Assembly (NCBI GenBank): GCA_035550315.1
Contig: DASZPL010000067.1
Span: forward strand, 1 to 15,203
Reading direction: 5' to 3'
DNA from: DASZPL01 sp035550315
GTDB lineage: Bacteria; Actinomycetota; Actinomycetes; JAFAQI01
DNA: 15,203 nucleotides
Shown piece after piece: positions 1 to 7,048 of this stretch; position 1 is the first letter of the stretch, and the number at the start of each line of letters is the position of its first letter. The translations under genes were made by a program, and so were the position numbers. The notes below the pieces were generated by a model, which did not search any database, had not been told where the DNA came from, and worked only from the letters and a program-made list of their open reading frames with translations.

Positions 1-153
1 TTCCAGCAGACCGACGGCCTGCCGCTGCAGCCGATCATCACCGGCCGCTACGCCGACACGTTCGAGCGCGGGCCGGACGGAAGGTGGCGATGGCGCGAGC
101 GGCGTTACGCCGTTGACCACGTCGGTGACCTGTCGCACCACTTGCGTCGCTAG
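1..153 (+). CDS. SnoaL/NTF2-like protein, C-terminal fragment
   Basis: Frame 1 is open from the window edge to a TAG at 151-153 and encodes the last 50 residues of a protein. The segment GRYADTFERGPDGRWRWRER, at about fragment residues 15-34, matches the last beta strands of the SnoaL-like branch of the NTF2 fold (usual form: GRYxDxFxRxxxGWRIxxR). Proteins of this fold are small alpha+beta cones that act as cyclases, isomerases, dehydratases or ligand-binding proteins; the fragment does not show which. Its start and any catalytic residues lie outside the window. It converges on the acyl-CoA synthetase, whose stop is only 5 bases away. It is too short for the usual length filters, but the fit to family and frame is good. 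Confidence 0.75.
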   Translation, partial: FQQTDGLPLQPIITGRYADTFERGPDGRWRWRERRYAVDHVGDLSHHLRR

Positions 154-158
154 CAGTC

Positions 159-1733
159 TCAGTTGACGGCGCGCTCGGTGCCCTGCCAGTACTGCGCGCG
201 CAACGCCTTCTTGTCGGGCTTGCCGAGCGCCGACAGCGGGATCGCATCGACGAAGTCGACGGATTTCGGGGCGTGCACCGCACCCTTGCGGTCCTTCACC
301 AGTGAGATGAGGTCGTCGGCGTCGACGGTCTGGTCCGGCCGGCAGACCACCACGGCCTTGACCGCCTCGCCCCACTTCTCGTCGGGCACGCCGATGACCG
401 CGACCTGCGCGACCGCGGGATGCGTGCCGATCACGTCCTCGACCTCGCGGGGAAAGACGTTGAACCCGCCCGACACGATCATGTCCTTCTTGCGGTCGAC
501 GATCGTGAGGAAGCCCTGCGCGTCCTTGCGCGCGATGTCGCCGGTGTGCAGCCAGCCGCCGGCCAGCGCCTCGGCGGTCTGCTCCGGCTTGTTCCAGTAG
601 CCCTTCATCACCAGTGGGCCGCGGACGCAGATCTCGCCCGGTTCACCGTCGGGCACCTCGTTGAACTCGTCGTCGAGCAGCGCCACCTTCAGCCACGGCA
701 CCGCGCGGCCGCAGGTCGCCAACCGGGCCATGTCACTGGTGTCGTGCTCATCCTTCTTCAGCACGGAGATGGTCATGCCGCACTCGGACTGGCCGAAGAA
801 CTGGAAGAAGATCGGGCCGAACCGCTCGATCGCCTCCTTCAGTCGGGTCGGCGAGATCGCGGCCGCGCCGTAGTAGACGGTCTGCAGGCTCGACAGGTCG
901 TAGTCGTCGAGCTTCGGGTGGTCCATCAAGATGTAGAGCATCGTCGGGACCAGCATGGTGGCGGTGATGCGGTACTTCTGGATCGCCTCCAGCACGGCCG
1001 TCGGGTCGAACCCGGGAAGTACGACGATGCTGCCGCCGCGCAGCAACGTCGGCACGAAGAACGCGGCGCCGGCGTGCGAGAGCGGCGTCGCGATGAGGAA
1101 CCGGACCTCCTCCGGCCACTCCCACTCGGCCAGCTGGATCTGGGTGAGCGTCGCGCCGCTGCGGTAGGTCTGCATCACGCCCTTGGACTTGCCGGTCGTG
1201 CCGCCGGTGTAGGTGAGACCGGTGACCTCCTCCGGGTCCACGACCGGCGCGACCAGCGGCTGCGGGCTGAACGCCTTCGCCAGCTCGATCAGGTCGGTGC
1301 CGACCTCGGCGGGTCCGAGCGACAGCAGCGTCTTCAGCCCGGGCACCTTGTCCCGCAGCTCGGCGGCGCGCTCCTCGAACGCGCTCGGGTCGAACACCAG
1401 CGTCTCGACGCCCGCGTCCTCGAGCACGTACGCCTGGTCGTCGAGCGAGCCCATCGGGTGCAGTGACGTGCTGCGGCAGGGCGTCAGCATGTTGGCCCCC
1501 ATGGTGAACAACACCTCGGGCCGGTTCTTGCTCAGCATCGCGATCGGGTGGTGCTCGCCGATGCCCAGCGACGCGTACGCCTGCTGGTAGCGGCTCATCT
1601 CGGCCGCGACCTCGGCCGCCGTCAGCACCTCGTCGCCGAGGTAGACCGCGGGTTTGTCGGCGTGGCGGTTGAGGGCTGCGACGAGCAGATCTGGCATGAA
1701 GGCGGGCTGGTGCAGGTCTGCACTGGCGGGCAT
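159..1733 (-). CDS. AMP-forming acyl-CoA synthetase (FadD-like)
   Basis: This 524-residue adenylate-forming ligase activates a carboxylic acid to its acyl-CoA through an acyl-AMP. The ATP/phosphate loop YTGGTTGKSKG is at about residues 175-185, the acyl-site motif GQSECG at 314-319, and TGD at 397-399. The hinge region DRKKDMIVSGG follows at 413-423. The catalytic lysine should be K505 in the C-terminal motif GKPDKKALR. The length is normal for the family. The frame is open far upstream, but the ATG at 1733 is chosen because a strong GGAGGAG lies 5 bases before it and homology begins there (PAFMPDLL...DKPAVYLGD). It diverges from the LLM oxidoreductase gene, with a perfect palindrome between them. 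The substrate cannot be read from sequence; the context suggests the acid made by the nearby aldehyde dehydrogenase. Confidence 0.93.
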   Translation of the reverse strand: MPASADLHQPAFMPDLLVAALNRHADKPAVYLGDEVLTAAEVAAEMSRYQQAYASLGIGEHHPIAMLSKNRPEVLFTMGANMLTPCRSTSLHPMGSLDDQAYVLEDAGVETLVFDPSAFEERAAELRDKVPGLKTLLSLGPAEVGTDLIELAKAFSPQPLVAPVVDPEEVTGLTYTGGTTGKSKGVMQTYRSGATLTQIQLAEWEWPEEVRFLIATPLSHAGAAFFVPTLLRGGSIVVLPGFDPTAVLEAIQKYRITATMLVPTMLYILMDHPKLDDYDLSSLQTVYYGAAAISPTRLKEAIERFGPIFFQFFGQSECGMTISVLKKDEHDTSDMARLATCGRAVPWLKVALLDDEFNEVPDGEPGEICVRGPLVMKGYWNKPEQTAEALAGGWLHTGDIARKDAQGFLTIVDRKKDMIVSGGFNVFPREVEDVIGTHPAVAQVAVIGVPDEKWGEAVKAVVVCRPDQTVDADDLISLVKDRKGAVHAPKSVDFVDAIPLSALGKPDKKALRAQYWQGTERAVN

Positions 1734-1764
1734 CGACGCTCCTCCGGGATGGTCCGGCCCGACG

Positions 1765-1787
1765 ATATCTGAAAGGGTGTCAGATAT
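1765..1787. promoter_or_regulatory. Operator-like palindrome A (ATATCTGA-N7-TCAGATAT)
   Basis: Two perfect 8-base arms (1765-1772 and 1780-1787) flank a 7-base spacer and form a 23-base inverted repeat. It sits in the 52-base divergent gap between the acyl-CoA synthetase and the LLM oxidoreductase. It overlaps the Shine-Dalgarno sequence and ATG of the latter and is centred 43 bases upstream of the former's start. The core TCTGA-N7-TCAGA recurs at 6556-6572 and 14951-14967. The size and symmetry fit a dimeric helix-turn-helix repressor such as a TetR-family protein. That assignment is inference, since no regulator is encoded in the window. Confidence 0.72.
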
Positions 1788-2697
1788 GGGAGGGCGCCAG
1801 TCGACGCCGGCGGTCACGCTGAGCATCGGGCTGCCGAACTTCGGTGGTTGGGCCGGCGGCGACTGGCGCGCCCTCGTCGACACCGCGGTGGCGGCAGAGG
1901 CCGCCGGGGCGCATCGCGTCATCGTCACCGACCACGTCGTCATGGGCGGCGACACGTCGGCGTACCACTGGGGCCGGTTCCCGACCGCGCCGGACGGTCC
2001 CTGGCTGGAGCCGCTGACCGTGCTCTCGGCAATCGCGTCCGCCACCAGCCGCGTCCGGCTGGCAACTGGCATCCTGATCGCCGGGCTGCGACCGGTGCCC
2101 GTGCTCGCCAAGACGGTGGCAACCCTCGACGCACTCTCCGGCGGCCGAGTGGACCTCGGCGTCGGTGTCGGCTGGCAGCAAGCCGAGTACGACGCCAGCG
2201 GGCTGGACTTCGCGACCCGCGGGCGCCGGCTCGACGAGACGATCGCCGGCTGCCGTGCGTTGTGGTCGCAGTCGCCGGCGTCGTACCGGTCGGCGACGAT
2301 CAGCTTCGACGGGGTCTACTGCTGGCCGCAGCCGGCGCAACCGCGGCTGCCGGTGTGGTTTGCCGGCACGCTGAACGAGCGCAACCTGCGCCGGATCGTC
2401 GACCTCGGCGACGGCTGGATCCCGATCATGGGCTCGACCCTCGACGACGTCCGCGCCGGTGCCGCCCGGTTGCGACAGGCGTGCGACCGGGCGGTCGGCG
2501 TGCAGGCAACGCTGCCGATCCGCCGGGACAGCGCGTCGAACGTCGACCTGGCCGCGACCGTCGACCAGGCGCCGGAGTGGGCGGCCGCCGGCGCCACCGA
2601 CCTCTACGTCAACGTCGCCGCAATCGCCGGCTCCCCGGACGCAGCGCCGGACGCGCTGCACGAGTTGGTCACCCGGTTCACCAAGGTGACCGGATGA
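1786..2697 (+). CDS. LLM-class oxidoreductase, probably F420-dependent
   Basis: A 303-residue luciferase-like (TIM-barrel) protein. It resembles the actinobacterial group usually named 'probable F420-dependent oxidoreductase'. The N-terminal strand LSIGLPNFGGW is at about 12-22, WLEPLTVLSAIA at 73-84 and RVRLATGILIAG at 89-100. The family hallmark KTVATLDALSGGRVDLGVGVGW is at 109-130, and PVWFAGTLNERNLRRIVDLGDGWIP at 189-213. Such enzymes move hydride between F420H2 or FMNH2 and an organic substrate, but the cofactor is not proven here. The ATG at 1786 is preceded by GAAAGG at 1771-1776, 9 bases away; an in-frame GTG at 1777 is the alternative. Its stop overlaps the next start (ATGA), so it is translationally coupled to the SnoaL-like gene. 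The operator palindrome covers its start, which suggests tight repression. Confidence 0.88.
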   Translation: MGGRQSTPAVTLSIGLPNFGGWAGGDWRALVDTAVAAEAAGAHRVIVTDHVVMGGDTSAYHWGRFPTAPDGPWLEPLTVLSAIASATSRVRLATGILIAGLRPVPVLAKTVATLDALSGGRVDLGVGVGWQQAEYDASGLDFATRGRRLDETIAGCRALWSQSPASYRSATISFDGVYCWPQPAQPRLPVWFAGTLNERNLRRIVDLGDGWIPIMGSTLDDVRAGAARLRQACDRAVGVQATLPIRRDSASNVDLAATVDQAPEWAAAGATDLYVNVAAIAGSPDAAPDALHELVTRFTKVTG

Positions 2698-3119
2698 GCA
2701 GTGCCGACCGCGCGGCGATCCGCGACCTGGTCGAGAGCTACGCGCTGGCCGTCGATCGCGCGGCCGCGGTCGAGGTGGCGGCGCTGTTCGTGCCGGATGG
2801 CGACCTGGTGCTGTTCATGGTGCCGCCGGGCGAGATGCAGACCGCGCTGCGCCATGGGCGGGCCGAGATCGCTACGGCGCTGCAGACGCTGACCCGCTAC
2901 CGCGCCACTCACCACACGATCTCGAGCTTCCGCACCGTCGTCGACGGCGACCGAGCGACCGGCGAGACCCGCTGCGAGGCGCATCACGTCGACGGCACCG
3001 AGGACAAGGTGCTCTACCTGCACTACCTCGACGAGTTCGCCCGGGCCGACGCCGACTGGCGCTTCGCGCGCCGCGAGGTGCACGCCCGCTGGTCGGCGAC
3101 CGTGACGGTTGACGGATGA
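2694..3119 (+). CDS. SnoaL-like (NTF2-fold) protein, possible dehydratase/isomerase
   Basis: A 141-residue SnoaL_4-type protein. The opening AAIRDLVESYALAVDRAAAVEVAALFVPDGDLV (split at about residues 7-23 and 24-39) is the classic first helices and strand of the fold. D21 sits in the position often used for catalysis or ligand binding. The histidine pair H73-H74 in ATHHTISS and a second pair H97-H98 would line the cone-shaped pocket. Family members act as cyclases, dehydratases or steroid isomerase-like enzymes, or bind ligands without catalysis; none is proven here. The ATG at 2694 overlaps the LLM oxidoreductase stop by 4 bases (ATGA), so the two are made together and may act on the same intermediate. 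The gene ends in a convergent gap that holds a strong hairpin. Confidence 0.85.
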   Translation: MSSADRAAIRDLVESYALAVDRAAAVEVAALFVPDGDLVLFMVPPGEMQTALRHGRAEIATALQTLTRYRATHHTISSFRTVVDGDRATGETRCEAHHVDGTEDKVLYLHYLDEFARADADWRFARREVHARWSATVTVDG

Positions 3120-3174
3120 GCGAGTACCGGAGCGAAAGCGGAGGTGGCTCGCTCGAATGAAATCGACGTCTCGG

Positions 3175-3203
3175 CATTGGTGCACCCGAGGGGTGCACCA
3201 ATG
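3175..3203. terminator. Perfect 13-bp hairpin, probable bidirectional terminator
   Basis: CATTGGTGCACCC (3175-3187), loop GAG, then its exact reverse complement GGGTGCACCAATG (3191-3203). It lies in the 86-base gap between the converging SnoaL-like gene (ends 3119) and short-chain dehydrogenase gene (ends 3206). The position and near-symmetrical stem fit a two-way transcription stop. There is no T-tract on either side, which is common for actinobacterial terminators, so an operator or RNA-processing hairpin is possible. A weaker 7-bp stem, GAGCGAG/CTCGCTC (3118-3124 and 3148-3154), lies just upstream in the same gap. Confidence 0.65.
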
Positions 3204-3205
3204 AG

Positions 3206-4036
3206 TCAGCGCCAGTCCGGGTGCAGCCCGCGCTCGAGCACGAGTCGCAGCCCCTCGACGCTCTGCCCGTTCAGCTCGGCGGCTTCGGGCGCGCTGGCGA
3301 GCCAGGCGACGGCCGCCGCTGGCGCCGACGGAGGCGCGCCGTGGTAGCGCCCCTCCAGGCCGAGCCGGCGGGAGTTCGCCAGCATCCGCTCGGTCAGCAC
3401 GTGGCCCGGGTCGACGTTCACCGCGATGACGCCGGCGTCGCCGTACTCGACCGCCAGGTGCCCGGCGAGCCGGTGGAAGGCCGCCTTGGACGCGGCGTAC
3501 GGGTAGCCCCAGCCGCCCTCGCCGACCGGCGCGGGCGGGCTGTGGGTGGCGGAGTACGACGTGATGCAGATGATCCGACCGCCACCGGCCGCGATCATCG
3601 CCGGCAACGCCGCCTGGACCAGGACGACCTGCGCTGCGGCGTTCGCCATCAGCTTGGTCACCACGGCCTCGATCGGGGTGTCGAGCAGCAGCGACATGTT
3701 GCCGGCGCCGGTGTGCACTGCGTTGAGCACGAGCACGTCGAGCTGACCCCAGGCCGCGAGCGTCGCGGCGACCGCGGCGCGCAGCGACTCGTGGTCCATC
3801 AAGTCGGCGAACAGCGGCAACGGCTCCGCGCCGCGCTCTCGCACCTCGGCCGCGGTCCGCTCGAGGCTGCCCTCGATCGCGACCTCGCCGGCGACCGAGT
3901 CGTCTCGGCCCTCGCCCTCGCGGGCGGTGCGCGCGGTGAAGGCGACGTCGAAGCCGGCATCGGCGAGCGCGTGGGCGCAGGCCCGCCCGATGCCGCGACT
4001 CGCGCCAGTCACCAGTGCCGTCGGCCGCCGCGCCAT
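3206..4036 (-). CDS. Short-chain dehydrogenase/reductase (SDR)
   Basis: A 276-residue classical SDR that oxidises an alcohol or reduces a ketone with NAD(P). The dinucleotide loop TGASRGIG is at residues 10-17. The catalytic pair is Y180/K184 in YAASK, with S160 or S162 in CITSYSATHS as the third member. The usual NAG motif after beta-4 reads NAV (N105 kept). ARTARE after beta-2 (35-40) has arginines but no acidic residue, which leans towards NADP(H); this is only a hint. A stretch at about 43-70 (EGRDDSVAG...AAEVRERGAE) is longer than in minimal SDRs and looks like a variable substrate or cofactor lid. The ATG at 4036 is preferred because a TACCGT -10 box lies 6 bases upstream and no Shine-Dalgarno is visible; a GTG at 4039 is possible. 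It diverges from the zinc alcohol dehydrogenase. Confidence 0.9.
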   Translation of the reverse strand: MARRPTALVTGASRGIGRACAHALADAGFDVAFTARTAREGEGRDDSVAGEVAIEGSLERTAAEVRERGAEPLPLFADLMDHESLRAAVAATLAAWGQLDVLVLNAVHTGAGNMSLLLDTPIEAVVTKLMANAAAQVVLVQAALPAMIAAGGGRIICITSYSATHSPPAPVGEGGWGYPYAASKAAFHRLAGHLAVEYGDAGVIAVNVDPGHVLTERMLANSRRLGLEGRYHGAPPSAPAAAVAWLASAPEAAELNGQSVEGLRLVLERGLHPDWR

Positions 4037-4042
4037 CACCGC

Positions 4043-4048
4043 ACGGTA
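4043..4048 (-). promoter_or_regulatory. -10 box (TACCGT) for a leaderless SDR transcript
   Basis: On the minus strand TACCGT fits the actinobacterial TANNNT -10 consensus. It ends 6 bases before the ATG at 4036, so transcription would begin at or next to the start codon. No convincing -35 box or Shine-Dalgarno is visible. The divergent gap to the alcohol dehydrogenase is 41 bases and lacks the TCTGA-N7-TCAGA operator found at other divergent promoters here. Confidence 0.4.
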
Positions 4049-4077
4049 GAGGATCGGGTTGTGAACCGAGGCGCGTC

Positions 4078-5109
4078 ATGACCGAGGCGATGAAGGCGTA
4101 CCGACTGCTGGACTGGCAGCGACCGGGCTTCGACACGGTACCGATGCCGGAGCCGGGACCGGGACGGGTGCGGGTGGCCGTGGCCGGTGTCGGGCTGTGC
4201 CACTCCGACGTGCTCTTCCTCGACTCCCCCGCGGGCGTGCTGCCCTACGACGTGCCGTTCACGCTGGGGCACGAGATCGCTGGCCGGGTGGACGCGCTCG
4301 GCGAGGGCGTCGACGACCTCGCCGTGGACGACGCCGTCGCCGTCGCCTGCATGTCGACCTGCGGGCAGTGCCGGTTCTGCCGACGCGGCGCGGACAACTA
4401 CTGCGTCAACTCCTGGCACGGCCGCGGGTTCGGCCAGGACGGCGGGCTGGCGGCGTACCTCGTCACCGCCCGCCGGGACCTGGTGCCGATCGGTGACCTC
4501 GACCCGCTGCGAGCGGCGCCGCTGACCGACGCCGGCGCCACGTCGTACCACGCGGTCCGGCGGGTGCTGCCGAAGCTGCGCCCCGACTCGACCGCGGTGG
4601 TGATCGGAGTCGGGGGGCTCGGCGGCTACGCCATCCAGTGGCTCCGGATGTTGTCACCGGCGCGGGTCATCGCGGTCGAGGCACGCGAAGCGCGACTGCC
4701 GGTCGCGGCCTCACTGGGCGCCACCCAGACGCTGCTGGCCGGCGACGGACTGTCCCGGCGGCTGCGCGAGGCGATCGGGCCGGATGGCGCCGACGCGGTG
4801 CTCGACTTCGTCGGTTCCGACCAGACGATGAACGCCGCGATCCGCAACGCGGCGACGCTCGGCTCGGTCGCGATCGTCGGTCAGGGGTTCGGTACGGCGC
4901 AGATCCGCTGGGGCCAGCCGGCCCACGACTGCGACGTGTTCATCCCGCAAGGCGCGACCGTGGCCGAGTTGGCCGAGGTGATCGCACTCGCCCGCACCGG
5001 CGACGTCGTGATCGAGACGGAGTTGTTCGGCTTCGACGAGGTCGAGGCCGCCTACGCCCGGCTCAAGGCCGGCACGCTGCAGGGCCGCGCCGTGGTTCAG
5101 CCGGTGTAG
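4078..5109 (+). CDS. Zinc-dependent medium-chain alcohol dehydrogenase
   Basis: A 343-residue medium-chain dehydrogenase/reductase that oxidises an alcohol to an aldehyde or ketone. Catalytic zinc ligands are expected at C41 (GLCHSD) and H65/E66 (LGHEIAG). All four structural-zinc cysteines are present (C95, C98, C101, C109 in CGQCRFC...NYC). The Rossmann loop GVGGLG is at 177-182. E201, at the end of the second strand (VIAVEA), suggests NAD over NADP. The ATG at 4078 has GAGG 6 bases upstream; an in-frame ATG at 4090 has poorer spacing. It diverges from the SDR, and its last 13 bases overlap the 3' end of the converging aldehyde dehydrogenase. The three together suggest stepwise oxidation of an alcohol to a carboxylic acid that the acyl-CoA synthetase could then activate. 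Confidence 0.93.
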   Translation: MTEAMKAYRLLDWQRPGFDTVPMPEPGPGRVRVAVAGVGLCHSDVLFLDSPAGVLPYDVPFTLGHEIAGRVDALGEGVDDLAVDDAVAVACMSTCGQCRFCRRGADNYCVNSWHGRGFGQDGGLAAYLVTARRDLVPIGDLDPLRAAPLTDAGATSYHAVRRVLPKLRPDSTAVVIGVGGLGGYAIQWLRMLSPARVIAVEAREARLPVAASLGATQTLLAGDGLSRRLREAIGPDGADAVLDFVGSDQTMNAAIRNAATLGSVAIVGQGFGTAQIRWGQPAHDCDVFIPQGATVAELAEVIALARTGDVVIETELFGFDEVEAAYARLKAGTLQGRAVVQPV

Positions 5110-6545
5110 CCGAGCGGCATCAGGATCGACTTCAGCTCGCAGAACGCGGCCAGCCCCTCCGGCCCGTCCTCGCGCCCGATGCCCGAGCACTTGTAGCCGC
5201 CGAACGGCGACCCCATGTCGAAGGCGTACCAGTTGATCCCGTAGGTGCCGGTGCGCACCTTGGTCGCGATCTCGTAGCCGTGGTCGACGTCGGAGGTCCA
5301 CACCGAGCCGGCGAGCCCGTAGTCGGAGTCGTTGGCGATCTGCAGCGCCTGCTCCTCGGTGTCGTACGGGATCACCGACAGCACCGGGCCGAAGATCTCC
5401 TCCTGCGCGATCGTCATCTTGTTGTCGACGTTCTTGAACACCGTCGGTTCGACGTACCAGCCCTTGTCCAGCCCCGCCGGCCGGCCGCCGCCGATGACCA
5501 GCTGGGCGCCTTCCGCCTTGCCCTTCTCGATGTAGCCCTCGACGCGGTCGCGCTGCCGCTCGGCGACCAGCGGGCCGAGCTGCGTCGCCGGGTCGCTCGG
5601 GTCACCGACCGGCAGCAGCTTGGTGGCCTCGGCGATCGCCTCGGTGACCTCGTCGTAACGCGAGCGGGGAGCCAGGATGCGGGTCTGCGCGACGCAGGCC
5701 TGGCCGGTGTTCATCAAGCCGGAGTGCGCGATCATGAACGCGCTCGACGCGAGGTCGACGTCGTCCAGCACGATCGCCGCCGACTTGCCGCCGAGCTCCA
5801 GCGAGATCCGCTTCAACCGCTCGGTCGCGAGCGAGCCGACCCGGCGACCCGCGGCGGTCGAGCCGGTGAATGACACCTTGTCGACGCCCGGGTGGGTCAC
5901 GAGGTACTCGCTGACCGCGCGCTCGGCGGGGATCACCGAGAGCACGCCCTCCGGCAGCCCGGCCTCGGCGAACAGCCCGGCCAGCCACAGTGCGTCGATC
6001 GGCGTCTCCGGCGCCGGCTTCAGCACGACGGTGCAGCCGGCGAGCAGCGCGGGGATGACCTTGTTGATCGCGATGAACAGCGGCACGTTCCACGGGATGA
6101 TCGCGGCGACGACGCCGACCGGCTCGCGGCGCACCCGGCTGATGCCGAACGCGCCCTCGCGCTGCTCCTCCCACGGGAACGTCGACGCCAGTCCGGCGTA
6201 CACGTTGAGCACGGCCTGCGCCGGCGTCCACTGCATCATCTGCACGACCGAGGGCGGCGCGCCCATCTCCGAGGTGATGATGGCGGTGACCTCGTCGATC
6301 CGCTCGGTCAGCAGCTCGGTGAAGCGCGCCAGCACCTTCGCGCGGTCCTCCGGCGCGGTCGTCGGCCACGGGCCGCTGTCGAACGCCCGGCGGGACGCGG
6401 CGACGGCGGCATCGACGTCGGCCTCGACCGCCTCGGGCACGCTGCCGACCACGTCAAGCGTCGCGGGCGATCGCACCTCGAACCGCTGGCCGGTGGATGG
6501 AGCGGTCCACTCGCCGCCGATGAAGAGCTTGTCGTAGTCAGTCAT
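5097..6545 (-). CDS. NAD(P)-dependent aldehyde dehydrogenase
   Basis: A full-length 482-residue aldehyde dehydrogenase that oxidises an aldehyde to its acid. The key residues are all visible: N153 in PWNVP, K176 in KPAPETP, the Rossmann turn FTGST (226-230), general base E250 in LELGGK, nucleophile C284 in NTGQACVAQ, and EEIFGPV (382-388) for cofactor binding. The closing segment SPFGGYKCSGIGRE (446-459) is also typical. The sequence resembles actinobacterial enzymes of terpenoid and steroid clusters, but the substrate cannot be fixed. The ATG at 6545 has no Shine-Dalgarno; GATAAT 6 bases upstream suggests a leaderless message. It converges on and overlaps the alcohol dehydrogenase by 13 bases. 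It diverges from the SnoaL/crotonase/thioesterase operon across a shared operator. Confidence 0.95.
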   Translation of the reverse strand: MTDYDKLFIGGEWTAPSTGQRFEVRSPATLDVVGSVPEAVEADVDAAVAASRRAFDSGPWPTTAPEDRAKVLARFTELLTERIDEVTAIITSEMGAPPSVVQMMQWTPAQAVLNVYAGLASTFPWEEQREGAFGISRVRREPVGVVAAIIPWNVPLFIAINKVIPALLAGCTVVLKPAPETPIDALWLAGLFAEAGLPEGVLSVIPAERAVSEYLVTHPGVDKVSFTGSTAAGRRVGSLATERLKRISLELGGKSAAIVLDDVDLASSAFMIAHSGLMNTGQACVAQTRILAPRSRYDEVTEAIAEATKLLPVGDPSDPATQLGPLVAERQRDRVEGYIEKGKAEGAQLVIGGGRPAGLDKGWYVEPTVFKNVDNKMTIAQEEIFGPVLSVIPYDTEEQALQIANDSDYGLAGSVWTSDVDHGYEIATKVRTGTYGINWYAFDMGSPFGGYKCSGIGREDGPEGLAAFCELKSILMPLGYTG

Positions 6546-6551
6546 GCGGCC

Positions 6552-6557
6552 ATTATC
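6552..6557 (-). promoter_or_regulatory. -10 box (GATAAT) for a leaderless aldehyde dehydrogenase transcript
   Basis: On the minus strand GATAAT lies 6 bases before the ATG at 6545, the spacing expected when transcription starts on the start codon. No Shine-Dalgarno is present. The box touches one arm of operator B, so a bound repressor would block polymerase. The -35 region is not convincing. Confidence 0.5.
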
Positions 6558-6572
6558 TGACGCGCAGTCAGA
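6556..6572. promoter_or_regulatory. Operator-like palindrome B (TCTGAC-N5-GTCAGA)
   Basis: A perfect 6-base inverted repeat with a 5-base spacer. It contains the same TCTGA-N7-TCAGA core seen at 1768-1784 and 14951-14967. It is centred 19 bases upstream of the aldehyde dehydrogenase start and 41 bases upstream of the SnoaL-like gene start. From there it could control both directions by covering the -10 of one and the -35 area of the other. Confidence 0.68.
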
Positions 6573-6591
6573 AGTCCGCCACCGACCGTCA

Positions 6592-6597
6592 TATATT
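6592..6597 (+). promoter_or_regulatory. -10 box (TATATT) for a leaderless SnoaL-crotonase-thioesterase operon
   Basis: TATATT is a close match to the -10 consensus and stands out in this GC-rich DNA. It ends 7 bases before the ATG at 6605, so the message likely starts at the start codon. No Shine-Dalgarno precedes that ATG. Operator B lies over the expected -35 region. Confidence 0.55.
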
Positions 6598-6604
6598 GCC
6601 GCGG

Positions 6605-7048
6605 ATGACCGAGATCGAGGACCGGCTGGCGATCTACGACCTGATCGCCCGTTACGCGGTCTTAGTCGACGCCGGCGAGTTCGACGCGTTGACCGAACTG
6701 TTCACGCCCGATGCCGTGATCAACTTCTCGGCGTTCAGCGGTCCGGTCGGCGACCCGGCCACCATCAAGGAGTTCCTGGCGTCGACGCTGCCGATGTTCG
6801 CCCGGACACAACACATGATGGGCCTGCCGCTCGTCAACCTGGCCGGCGACACCGCGACCGCCCGCACCTCGTGCACCAACCCGATGGTCATGTCCCACGG
6901 CGACGACAAGACCGGGGTCTGGCTGATCGGCCTCTGGTACGACGACGAGTTCCGCCGCACGTCCGACGGCTGGCGGTTCACCGCGCGCAACCAGGTGCGC
7001 TGCTACTCGGTGACCGGTCTGACCGACACGCCGCTGAGCGCTACGTGA
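6605..7048 (+). CDS. SnoaL-like (NTF2-fold) protein
   Basis: A 147-residue SnoaL_4-type protein. IEDRLAIYDLIARYAVLVDAG (split at about residues 4-14 and 15-24) and FDALTELFTPDAVINF (26-41) are the standard opening. D22 is in the usual functional position and H70 (RTQHMMG) in the usual pocket position. TSDGWRFTARNQVRCY (119-134) forms the closing strands. It could be a dehydratase, hydratase, isomerase or ligand carrier; nothing in the sequence decides. It is the first gene of a + operon. Its stop overlaps the crotonase start by 4 bases (GTGA), so it probably works on the same CoA ester or its precursor. ATG 6605 is chosen over an in-frame TTG at 6596 because the -10 box lies directly over that TTG. 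Confidence 0.87.
   Translation: MTEIEDRLAIYDLIARYAVLVDAGEFDALTELFTPDAVINFSAFSGPVGDPATIKEFLASTLPMFARTQHMMGLPLVNLAGDTATARTSCTNPMVMSHGDDKTGVWLIGLWYDDEFRRTSDGWRFTARNQVRCYSVTGLTDTPLSAT

Noticed and set aside
159..2111. A long 650-codon version of the acyl-CoA synthetase frame
   Set aside because: The part beyond 1733 is antisense to the well-supported LLM oxidoreductase and has no family match. The strong Shine-Dalgarno and the homology both start at 1733.
3118..3154. A second stem, GAGCGAG/CTCGCTC, as an independent terminator or repeat
   Set aside because: It has only 7 base pairs with a 23-base loop and overlaps the SnoaL-like stop codon. It is too weak to call beside the perfect hairpin that follows.
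2604..4136. A long minus-strand open frame of about 510 codons over the SDR and SnoaL region
   Set aside because: The translation is arginine- and alanine-rich, low in complexity and matches no family. It is a shadow of the SDR gene in another frame, as expected in very GC-rich DNA.
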